A DNA stretch of 33,204 bases, taken from the NCBI RefSeq assembly GCF_030718205.1, contig NZ_JAUZQF010000054.1:1-33204 (forward strand), given 5' to 3'. Position numbers and translations under genes: made by a program. Source of the stretch: Nonomuraea turcica. GTDB taxonomy: Bacteria; Actinomycetota; Actinomycetes; Streptosporangiales; Streptosporangiaceae. The stretch's first letter is position 1, and each line of letters begins with the position of its first letter. The notes under the pieces are model-generated. The model worked only from the letters and a program-made list of their open reading frames with translations. It was not told the DNA's origin and made no database searches. Below are positions 24,628 to 31,237 of this stretch, one piece after another.

Positions 24628-24655
24628 CCGCCGCCCGGCGATCGGGCGGCGGGCC
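24625..24655. terminator. GC-rich hairpin between convergent kinase and peptidase genes
   Basis: GGCCCGCCGCCCG (24625-24637) pairs with CGGGCGGCGGGCC (24643-24655) in a perfect 13-bp stem with a 5-nt loop. No T-run follows on either strand. Its place between convergent stops suggests a bidirectional I-shaped terminator. Confidence 0.6.
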
Positions 24656-24699
24656 GGACGCGGCCGATCAAGCGGGATCGGGCGCGTACGGCGATCGGG

Positions 24700-25722
24700 C
24701 TAGCCCTGGCCGCCGTCGCGGCGCGAGAAGCGGTTGAAGATGCGCTCGCCCGCGTTGACGGCGCCCTCGGCCACGTCGCGCAGCACGCCGATGAACGGGT
24801 CCTGCGACTGTGACCAGGATGCGCGGTAGGACTCGGCCGCCGCCTTGATCTCGTCGGTCACTCGTGCGTTGGGGTCATCCTCGCGGCGCGGGTAGTCGCC
24901 GCCGATGATCCGGTCGTACTCGCCGCTGCGCTGCCACTTGTCCAGCTCCGCCACGCGCACCACCGCGAACGGGTGGGTGGTGCCGAGCAGGTTGAGCACC
25001 TTGAGGAAGCCGTCGCGAAGGTCGCCCGCGGTGTCGTACTCCTGGTATTGCTCCAGGAAGGCCTCGATGTTCATCTCGTGGGTGTAGTCGCCGCCGGCGA
25101 GCTTCATCAGCGCCCTCTTGCCCGCTTCGGGGTCCTGGCCGACGAGCAGGCCGCCGCGGTCGGAGGACAGCTCCGACTTGCGGTACCACTCCTCCAGGCC
25201 CGCGACGATCGCCCGCAGGCCGATGTAGCCGAGCGGGATCCACGCGACGCGGGCGGCGAGCATGGTGAGGATGTCGAGCATCGTCCGGTAGACCGCGTGC
25301 CCCGACAGGATGTGCGAGGTCTCGTGGCCGATGACGAAGCGCTGCTCCTCCTCGTTCATGAGGTTGAGCAGACCGGTGGTCACGACGATGAACGGGTCGT
25401 CGAAGCCGATGGCCTTGGCCTGGACCTGCGGGTCCTGCTGGACATAGACCTCGGGGATCCGATGCAGATCCAGGATGTACGCGGCGTCGCGGCCCATGTC
25501 ATAGACCGAGCGGAACTGTGTTTCGCTCACGCGCACGGCCGAGGCCAGATACATCAGGCGCAGGCGGCGCTCGCTTACGAGGCCGGACATCTGCTTGAGA
25601 ACCGTGTCGAACCCACTCAACTTACGCAGAGCGACCAGCGCGGACCGGTCTGCGGGGTGTTCGTAGGCTCGAGACGAGATGCCGGGCAGTTGGACGCGGT
25701 TGCGGTCCGGGGTGGTCGTCAT
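24700..25722 (-). CDS. M48 family zinc metallopeptidase
   Basis: A 340-aa protein. The zinc site is HETSH (133-137) in RFVIGHETSHILSGH, with Glu184 of ELSSDRGG as third ligand. A hydrophobic stretch (about 150-175) between them probably inserts in the membrane, as in HtpX-like proteases. The N-terminal 100 residues are soluble. The frame is open far upstream, into the antisense of nadD, but TAGCAT lies 7 bases before ATG at 25722 with no ribosome binding site, which favours that start. A further ATG nine bases upstream is embedded in the hexamer. It is divergent from nadD. Substrates are unknown, with membrane-protein quality control the family-based guess. Confidence 0.88.
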   Translation of the reverse strand: MTTTPDRNRVQLPGISSRAYEHPADRSALVALRKLSGFDTVLKQMSGLVSERRLRLMYLASAVRVSETQFRSVYDMGRDAAYILDLHRIPEVYVQQDPQVQAKAIGFDDPFIVVTTGLLNLMNEEEQRFVIGHETSHILSGHAVYRTMLDILTMLAARVAWIPLGYIGLRAIVAGLEEWYRKSELSSDRGGLLVGQDPEAGKRALMKLAGGDYTHEMNIEAFLEQYQEYDTAGDLRDGFLKVLNLLGTTHPFAVVRVAELDKWQRSGEYDRIIGGDYPRREDDPNARVTDEIKAAAESYRASWSQSQDPFIGVLRDVAEGAVNAGERIFNRFSRRDGGQG

Positions 25723-25818
25723 GCCCGGCATGCTACGTCCGCAACGGAAGTGATGCGCGGCCATCGTCAAGGGGGGTGCCATCATGTTGTCGTAAGGTGT
25801 CCGCGTAAGGTCCGTTTC
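25723..25818. promoter_or_regulatory. Divergent M48/nadD promoter region, both sides leaderless
   Basis: Toward nadD, TAAGGT (25806-25811) and 7 bases precede ATG at 25819. Toward the peptidase, TAGCAT (25735-25730, minus strand) and 7 bases precede ATG at 25722. GTAAGGT occurs twice on the nadD side (25792 and 25805). No clear -35 is seen for either. Confidence 0.55.
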
Positions 25819-26436
25819 ATGATGAATGCGCCTGGTGTGCAGGGGATTAGGCGAGTAGGAGTGATGGGCGGGACGTTCGATCCCATCCATCATGGACACC
25901 TTGTCGCGGCCAGCGAGGTCGCTCACCACTTCGAGCTGGACGAGGTCGTTTTCGTGCCGACCGGTCGCCCGTACCAGAAGTCGGAGCGCGAGGTGTCCGC
26001 CGCCGAGGACCGCTATCTGATGACGGTGATCGCGACCGCGTCGAATCCCCGGTTCTCCGTGAGCAGGGTGGATGTGGACCGGCCGGGACCGACGTACACC
26101 ATCGACACTTTGCGCGATATTGCCGAAATCTATGGCCCGCAGGTCGAGCTCTACTTCATCACCGGCGCCGACGCGCTCGAGGCCATTCTCGGCTGGCAGA
26201 ACGCCGACGAGCTGTTCGAGCTGGCCCACTTCGTCGGCTGCACGCGTCCGGGCCACACCCTGCACGATCCCGGGCTGCCTGCGGGAAAGGTCACGTTGCT
26301 GGAGATTCCCGCCCTGGCCATCTCCTCGTCGGAGTGCCGGCAGCGCGTGGCCAAGGGGGAGCCGATTTGGTATCTGGTGCCGGACGGAATCGTCCAGTAC
26401 ATCAACAAGCGGGGGCTGTATCACGGCCAGGGGTGA
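25819..26436 (+). CDS. nadD: Nicotinate-nucleotide adenylyltransferase
   Basis: Converts nicotinate mononucleotide and ATP to deamido-NAD, an essential NAD step. The 205-aa product has the nucleotidyltransferase motif GGTFDPIHHGH (17-27), FVPTGRPYQKSER for substrate contact, YFITGADALEAILGW, and the closing ISSSECRQRVAKG. The frame is open upstream, but TAAGGT sits 7 bases before ATG at 25819 and the second ATG follows at once, so initiation there looks leaderless. nadD-rsfS-phosphatase order is conserved in actinobacteria. Confidence 0.95.
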   Translation: MMNAPGVQGIRRVGVMGGTFDPIHHGHLVAASEVAHHFELDEVVFVPTGRPYQKSEREVSAAEDRYLMTVIATASNPRFSVSRVDVDRPGPTYTIDTLRDIAEIYGPQVELYFITGADALEAILGWQNADELFELAHFVGCTRPGHTLHDPGLPAGKVTLLEIPALAISSSECRQRVAKGEPIWYLVPDGIVQYINKRGLYHGQG

Positions 26437-26478
26437 ACGGATCTGTGCCGGTACGTGAGGGGTTTCGGGCCGGAAGGG

Positions 26479-26484
26479 TACCCT
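26479..26484 (+). promoter_or_regulatory. Candidate -10 element of rsfS
   Basis: TACCCT lies within the palindrome GGGTACCC (26477-26484) and would give a leader of about 38 nt before GTG at 26529. AGGAGGA (26510-26516) is the ribosome binding site. Confidence 0.4.
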
Positions 26485-26528
26485 CAACATAAGGGCATGC
26501 TGCCGACACAGGAGGACAGACCCGCATC

Positions 26529-26924
26529 GTGACCGCATCTGACAGATCCGTCCAGCTCGTGCGCATCGCCGCGGAGGCGGCGGCCGACAAGCTGGCCGAT
26601 GACATCCTCGCCTACGACGTGAGCGAACAGCTCGTCATCACCGACGCCTTCCTGCTCTGCTCCGCCACCAACGACCGCCAGGTCCGCGCCATCGTCGACG
26701 AGATCGAGGATCGGCTGCGCACCGAGGCCGACGCCAAGCCCGTGCGCCGCGAGGGCGAGCGCGAGGGCCGCTGGGTGCTGCTCGACTACATCGACATCGT
26801 CGTGCACGTCCAGCATGAAGAGGACCGCACGTTCTACGCGCTCGAGCGCCTGTGGAAGGACTGCCCGGCCATCTCGCTGCCGGAGAGCGTCATGCAGGCC
26901 AACCTCCAGCGGGCGCGCGCGTGA
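26529..26924 (+). CDS. rsfS: Ribosome silencing factor RsfS
   Basis: Binds L14 on free 50S subunits and blocks 70S formation during starvation. The 131-aa Iojap/DUF143 product contains ITDAFLLCSATNDRQVRAI, EGEREGRWVLLDYIDIVVHV and the C-terminal FYALERLWKDCP, the family hallmarks. The GTG start is 12 bases after GGAGGA. It lies between nadD and a histidine phosphatase gene, the order common in actinobacteria. Confidence 0.94.
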   Translation: MTASDRSVQLVRIAAEAAADKLADDILAYDVSEQLVITDAFLLCSATNDRQVRAIVDEIEDRLRTEADAKPVRREGEREGRWVLLDYIDIVVHVQHEEDRTFYALERLWKDCPAISLPESVMQANLQRARA

Positions 26925-27000
26925 GTGACCGGAGCGAAGCAACCATCAGACGCAGGAGCCATGCTCATGCCGATTTCGCGCCCTTTGGCGAGGAAGCTGC

Positions 27001-27630
27001 ATGAGCAAGCGCATTGTATGCCTGCGACATGGGCAGACGTTGTGGAACGTTGAGCAGCGGTTCCAAGGACACTCCGACATCCCGCTCGACGAGACCGGCG
27101 TCGCGCAGGCCGCCAGGGCCGCGTCGCTGCTGGCCTCGCTGCGGCCCACGCTCATCGTCTCCTCAGACCTGCAACGGGCCAACGACACCGCGCTGGCGCT
27201 CGGGCGTGTCGTCGGGCTCGACGTGGCGGTCGACAAGGACTTCCGCGAACGCGGCGGCGGCCAGTGGGAAGGGCTGACGCGTGAGGAGATCGCCGCCCGC
27301 TGGCCCGTGGAGTACGCCGCCTGGGACGCCCCGGACGGCGAGTCTGTCACGGACGTCGCCGCACGCGTGGGGGCGGCCATGCGCCGGTGGGCAGGCCGGC
27401 TCGACGACGACGGGCTGCTGGTCGTGGCCTCGCACGGCGCCGCGCTCCGGCTCGGCATCTGCGAGCTGCTCAGGCTGCCCGAGGAGCTGTGGCCGGCGCT
27501 CGGTGGGCTGGGCAACTGCTCCTGGTCCGTGCTGCAGGAAGGGCGCAAGGGCTGGCGGCTGCTCGAGCACAACGCCGGGACCCTGCCGGAGCCGGTCCAC
27601 AGCGACGACCGGCCGGACGCCGAAGCATAA
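27001..27630 (+). CDS. Histidine phosphatase (phosphoglycerate mutase-like)
   Basis: A 209-aa cytosolic enzyme of the histidine phosphatase superfamily. LRHGQTLWN carries the phospho-accepting His10, RGGGQWEGLTREE the acid near 84, and VASHGAALR the second His near 145. In mycobacteria the equivalent gene next to rsfS encodes glucosyl-3-phosphoglycerate phosphatase (GpgP), but the substrate here is not established. GAGGAAG precedes the ATG by 4 bases. A 30-codon ORF in another frame (26961-27053, SD AGGAG) overlaps the start. Confidence 0.9.
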   Translation: MSKRIVCLRHGQTLWNVEQRFQGHSDIPLDETGVAQAARAASLLASLRPTLIVSSDLQRANDTALALGRVVGLDVAVDKDFRERGGGQWEGLTREEIAARWPVEYAAWDAPDGESVTDVAARVGAAMRRWAGRLDDDGLLVVASHGAALRLGICELLRLPEELWPALGGLGNCSWSVLQEGRKGWRLLEHNAGTLPEPVHSDDRPDAEA

Positions 27631-27635
27631 CGACC

Positions 27636-27659
27636 CCGTACGGCTCGGGGGCCGTACGG
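27636..27659 (+). terminator. Hairpin after the histidine phosphatase gene
   Basis: CCGTACGGC (27636-27644) pairs with GCCGTACGG (27651-27659) around a 6-nt loop. There is no T-run, so this is a likely I-shaped terminator. Nothing else was seen in the 181 bases before the tRNA. Confidence 0.55.
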
Positions 27660-27811
27660 CGGCGGATCTCGGAGCAGTCCATCGACGGCGGCCTCCGTCG
27701 TCTCCCGCACGGCCTGGCCAGAGCACGGACGGGCGGCGCGATTAGGCGAATCGGCGCGGATGGCTATATGCTCTCGGAGCGCCGCAACGGGTGGACTCGT
27801 AGCGGTGACCA

Positions 27812-27887
27812 GGGGCTATAGCGCAGTTGGTAGCGCGCCTCCATGGCATGGAGGAGGTCTGGGGTTCGAATCCCCATAGCTCCACCA
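27812..27887 (+). tRNA. tRNA-Ala (GGC anticodon), CCA encoded
   Basis: A 73-nt cloverleaf plus encoded CCA (27885-27887). The acceptor GGGGCTA pairs with TAGCTCC, including the G3:U70 wobble that identifies alanine. The D arm GCGC-AGTTGGTA-GCGC, the anticodon stem CCTCC/GGAGG with loop ATGGCAT (anticodon GGC), and the T arm GGGG-TTCGAAT-CCCC are all present. Confidence 0.96.
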
Positions 27888-27890
27888 ACA

Positions 27891-27912
27891 TTCCGTATTC
27901 AAACATACGGAA
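27891..27912 (+). terminator. Hairpin directly after tRNA-Ala
   Basis: TTCCGTAT (27891-27898) pairs with ATACGGAA (27905-27912) around TCAAAC. A second, longer imperfect hairpin follows (27920-27934 with 27952-27965) and ends in TCTTTAT. Together they probably terminate or process the tRNA transcript. Confidence 0.55.
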
Positions 27913-28080
27913 CAGATCGTCAAAGGGCGGTCGGAAGGCGCCATCGCTGACCCGGCCGCCTTTGATCTTTATATGGGTGAAGAGTGCCTTGTTGAGCCGG
28001 GTTCGGTCGCGGGCGGTGCCGACCCGCTAGGCGTCGCCGGACCCGGCGCAAGGGTCTTGGCAGTTCGCAGAGGCACAACG
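27913..28080 (-). pseudogene. Decayed C-terminal fragment, serine site-specific recombinase-like
   Basis: In one minus-strand frame the DNA encodes ASANCQDPCAGSGDA, a TAG stop, then RTRLNKALFTHIKIKGGR and finally RPPFDDL. This resembles the end of large serine recombinases, where a Cys-containing helical segment is followed by a conserved R-x-x-N-x-A-x-F segment, a short strand and a PF-x-x-L close (pattern recall, not a search result). The in-frame stop, the lack of an intact upstream part and the position directly beside a tRNA gene fit a remnant of an integrated element. The fragment is short and could be chance. The other 112 bases up to dctA show no gene. Confidence 0.4.
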
Positions 28081-28192
28081 ACGGGTACACCTGCCGTCGA
28101 CCCGTTGGCGATGGACACCGCGCACCTGGCAGGACCGGTGCGCGGCGCACATACGGCGCGGCGATGTCAGGCCCGAACTCGGGTGGGCGGTC

Positions 28193-29500
28193 CTAGGCCG
28201 GCACGGTCGCAGGCTCCTCCTCCGTGCTTGTCGGGGCGACCTCCTGGCCGTCCAGGACCTTCGCGGCACGGTCCTTGTCGATGTCGCCCTCCCAGGCGGC
28301 GATGACCACGGTGGCCACCGAGTTGCCGAGCAGGTTGCCGGCCGCACGGGCCATGCCCATGAACCAGTCCACCGACAGCACCAGGACCAGGCCCGCGACC
28401 GGGATCGTCGGAATCGAGGCGAGCGTGGCAGCGAGCACCACGATGGCCGAGCCGGGGATGCCGTGTGCGCCCTTGGAAGTGACCAGGGCCACGAGCAGCA
28501 CCACCAGCAGGTCGCCGATGGACAGCGGCACGCCGGTGGCCTGCCCGATGAAGACGGCGGCGAGGGTGAGGTAGATCGAGAAGGCGTCCAGGTTGAAGGA
28601 GTAGCCGGTCGGGATGACGAGGCCGACCGTGGACTTCTTGATCCCCATGTGCTCCAGCTTCCGCATCACCTGCGGGAGCACGCTGTCGGACGAGGCCGTG
28701 CCCAGGACGACCAGGACCTCCTCGCGGAGGTATCCGATCAGCTTGAAGATGTTGAACCCGGCCAGCCTGGCCACGAAACCGAGAATCACCACGACGAAGA
28801 TCACGACCGCGGCGTAGAAGAGCACGACGAGCCAGCCCAGCCGGACCAGGGCGTCGCCACCCGAGTTGCCCGCGGTGACCGCCACCGCGCCGAGCACGCC
28901 CAGCGGGGCGAGCCGCACGATCAGCGAGACGACCTTGAACAGCACCTCCGTGGTCGCCTCGATGAACTGGCCGACCGGGCGCGCCTTCTCCCCGACCAGC
29001 AGCAGGCCGCAGCCGAACAACACGGCGAACAGCAGCACCTGCAGCACGTTGCCCTCGGCGAAAGCGCCCACCACCGAGGAGGGGATGAGCCCCAGGATGA
29101 AGCCGACCGGGCCGCCTTCGGCGAGTTTGGCGGCGTTGTCCTGTTGGGTCGCGAGCTTGGAGGCGTCGAGGGAGGCCGGGTCGACGCTCATGCCCGCGCC
29201 CGGCTGGAAGACCAGGGCGAGCACCAGGCCGAGTATCAGCGCGATGGTGGTGATGACCTCGAAGTAGATGATCGTCTTGAGGCCGACCCGGCCGACCCGC
29301 TTGAGCTCGCCCGCTCCCGCGATGCCCGCGACGACCACGCAGAACACCAGCGGTGTGATGACCATCTTGATCAAGGTGATGAAGCCGTCGCTGAGGGGTT
29401 TGAGCTCGGCAGCGAAGGCCGGGAAGAGCAGGCCTACCGCAGCGCCGATGACGGCGGCGATGAGGACCTGGCCGAACAGAGAGGCGACGAACCTTCGCAC
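28193..29500 (-). CDS. dctA: Dicarboxylate:cation symporter (DctA/DAACS family)
   Basis: A 435-aa inner-membrane transporter taking up C4-dicarboxylates (succinate, fumarate, malate) or acidic amino acids with H+ or Na+. Signatures: FITLIKMVITPLVFCVVVAG early, the SSS-type hairpin TASSDSVLPQVMRKLE, IPTGYSFNLDAFSIYL, and the C-terminal DWFMGMARAAGNLLGNSVAT, matching the substrate and cation site of the family. The GTG start follows GGGAG at 5 bases. A hydrophilic acidic tail ends the protein. Family assignment is firm. Substrate choice between dicarboxylate and glutamate is inferred from DctA-like motifs. Confidence 0.88.
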   Translation of the reverse strand: MRRFVASLFGQVLIAAVIGAAVGLLFPAFAAELKPLSDGFITLIKMVITPLVFCVVVAGIAGAGELKRVGRVGLKTIIYFEVITTIALILGLVLALVFQPGAGMSVDPASLDASKLATQQDNAAKLAEGGPVGFILGLIPSSVVGAFAEGNVLQVLLFAVLFGCGLLLVGEKARPVGQFIEATTEVLFKVVSLIVRLAPLGVLGAVAVTAGNSGGDALVRLGWLVVLFYAAVVIFVVVILGFVARLAGFNIFKLIGYLREEVLVVLGTASSDSVLPQVMRKLEHMGIKKSTVGLVIPTGYSFNLDAFSIYLTLAAVFIGQATGVPLSIGDLLVVLLVALVTSKGAHGIPGSAIVVLAATLASIPTIPVAGLVLVLSVDWFMGMARAAGNLLGNSVATVVIAAWEGDIDKDRAAKVLDGQEVAPTSTEEEPATVPA

Positions 29501-29728
29501 AGTGCTCCCTATGCCACGCGCCCGCGGTCTCCCGCACGCACGCTCGGGAGTGGCCGCTCGAGCGCCATTGCTGATCGGGGGTTACGACGGATGTACGGTA
29601 GGTGACTTTCCCGTCGTGGATAGCACCCTATGGACGGGCAAATGCGCCGTCTAGGGGACGAAACGCACTCGAAACCTAGATAACAACGAATTTACGAAAC
29701 TCGACAAAGGTTGTGGAGGCGTGTCTGG
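29501..29728 (-). promoter_or_regulatory. dctA upstream region with repeated CGAAAC sites
   Basis: The 228 bases between dctA and the upstream glycosyltransferase stop contain CGAAAC at 29659, 29670 and 29695, in an AT-richer stretch (29640-29705). TAGGGT on the minus strand near 29627-29632 could be a -10. No regulator gene is adjacent. The direct repeats may be an operator, but this is speculative. Confidence 0.3.
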
Positions 29729-30777
29729 TCAGCGGCCTTTCTCGTACGTGAGGAGGCCGGGGGACAAGCGCAGGGGGACCATGATCAGCTCGACCGCCAT
29801 GGCCTTCCAGGCGTAGTAGAGGTTGACGGCCTTGTTCAGGTAGACGAACGGCAGGTTGAACAGGACCTGGTGGAGGGGGAGGCGGCGGCGGCCGGCGGCG
29901 TAGAGGAGGGTGGGAGTGGTGAGGAGCAGCTCACTGCCCGCCCACCACGTCATTGTGCGGGCCACCGGCTCGTGCAGGGCCAGGGTGAGGATCAGCGGGG
30001 TGGCCCACCACAGCGGGGCGAGGAGGATCTCCAGGAGCGCGATCACGATCCAGGTCGCCAGCATGGGCTTGCGGGTGAGGAGGCGCGGGAGGTGCAGGCG
30101 GACGTTCTGCATGAAGCCCGCCATCCAGCGCCACACCCGCTTGCGGAGGTAGGTGAGGGTTTCCGGGTCGGCGGCCCAGGCCATGGCGTCGGAGACGTAA
30201 ACCGCCTTGCGGCCCTCCAGTTGCTGGCTCCAGGTGAAGTCCATGTCCTCGACGATGGTCCGCTCGGGGAAGCCGCCGAATGCCGCGAGGGTGCTGCGCC
30301 TGAACACCGAGCAGCAGCCCGAGCAGACCATGGGGCTGTTGGCCAGTTGCTGGATCGGGCGGTGCCAGTGGAAGCCGAAGAGGTATTCGGTGGATCTGCC
30401 GCGCTCCCAGGGGTGCGGGCGAATCGGGTCTGCACGTTTCCCGCGGCCACGCCCACCTCCGGGTCGTCGAAGGCGGGCTTGATGCGCTCGATGTAGTCAG
30501 GGGCGAGCACCGTGTCGGCGTCCACGGCCAGGACGAGGTCGGTGTCGCAGTGAGGGAGCGCGTGGTTCTGGGCCTTGGCCTTGCTTCCCAGGTTGCGGGG
30601 CGGGCGAAGGACCGTTGCGCCGTGGGCGGCGGCCACCTCGCTCGTGCGGTCGGTCGAGCCGTCGTCGATGACGATGACCTTCTCGGGCGGGACGGTCTGG
30701 GCGGCTATGGATCGCAGGGTCGCGGGGAGCCCGTCCTCCTCGTTGTGGGCCGGGACGATGACCGTGAGGGTCTTCAC
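29729..30777 (-). pseudogene. Family 2 membrane glycosyltransferase with a one-base frameshift
   Basis: Translation from GTG at 30777 (AAGGAGG 6 bases upstream) starts MKTLTVIVPAHNEEDGLPA and shows the GT2 motifs VIDDGSTD and AVDADT, then loses similarity near 30420. Another frame resumes with PHPWERG and continues through SGCCSVFRRS, TIVEDMDFTW (catalytic ED), RKRVWRW (the QxxRW-like site) and several membrane helices to the stop at 29729. Joining the frames needs one extra base within 30411-30425 (CGCCCGCACCCC on the minus strand). The whole would be about 349 aa, like processive polysaccharide synthases. Either a real inactivating deletion or a sequence error. A 33-aa peptide gene overlaps the start by 4 bases. 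Confidence 0.8.
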
Positions 30778-30875
30778 CTGCGCCTCCTTCGCAGCTTGAG
30801 AGCGATCAGGGTGACCAGGCCGACCATGGCGTAGATGATCAGGCTGAACCCGAGCGTGGGCGGGCCTCCGGGCAT
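30774..30875 (-). CDS. 33-aa single-pass membrane peptide overlapping the glycosyltransferase start
   Basis: From ATG at 30875 (AGAGGAAG upstream) the ORF encodes MPGGPPTLGF, then a hydrophobic helix SLIIYAMVGLVTLIAL and a basic end KLRRRRR. Its TGA overlaps the GTG of the glycosyltransferase (GTGA, 30777-30774), the usual layout for coupled translation. The AAGGAGG ribosome binding site of the glycosyltransferase lies within its last codons. The membrane-helix-plus-positive-end design fits a small subunit or regulator of a membrane synthase. No family is recognised. It is too short for routine gene callers. Evidence for coding is layout and hydrophobicity only. Confidence 0.55.
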   Translation of the reverse strand: MPGGPPTLGFSLIIYAMVGLVTLIALKLRRRRR

Positions 30876-31085
30876 CTCGTGCTTCCTCTCGACGGGAGGG
30901 TGTGGTGGTGGGCGTCGTTCGTGCTGGTCGATGTGGCAACGAGGATGCCGGGCCGGCCGGGGTCGTGATGGGGGCGAATCGCATTCTGTGGATGCCGGGC
31001 GAAGGTGGGAATCGTCCTGTGGACAAGCGGCTCAGTGGCGTGCTCAAGGCGGCCTGGCGTGGCCCCGTGGTAGCGCCGCAATGCC

Positions 31086-31222
31086 GGTGCCCGGTGCTCG
31101 GCGCCCGGCGCCCGGTGCTCGGCGCCCGGTGCTCGGCGCACGGTGCTCGGCGCCCGGCGCTCGGTGCCCCGCGCCCGGTGCCCGGCGCCGGGTGATCCGG
31201 CGCCGGGTGATCCGGCGCCGGG
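31086..31222. repeat. Heptanucleotide tandem array (14 x 7 bp) plus 15-bp repeats
   Basis: Positions 31086-31183 are exactly 14 heptamers of consensus GGYGCYC without a single length change. They continue into GGCGCCGGGTGATCC at 31184 and 31199 and a partial copy at 31214-31222. The array is non-coding, located after the esterase stop and before the glycosyltransferase unit, so it lies in the likely promoter or 5' region of the latter. Because 7 is not a multiple of 3, long spurious frames run through it. The remaining bases of the gap (30876-31085) show no convincing gene. Confidence 0.93.
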
Positions 31223-31237
31223 CGGACAGGGGGATCG

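Noticed and set aside
24973..25818. N-terminal extension of nadD by 282 codons
   Set aside because: The extra stretch is antisense to the M48 peptidase. NadD begins at 25819 by family length and the leaderless hexamer.
31086..31222. CRISPR array
   Set aside because: Repeats are contiguous 7-mers and 15-mers with no spacers. No cas genes are present. The 49-, 37- and 72-bp repeats are also spacerless.
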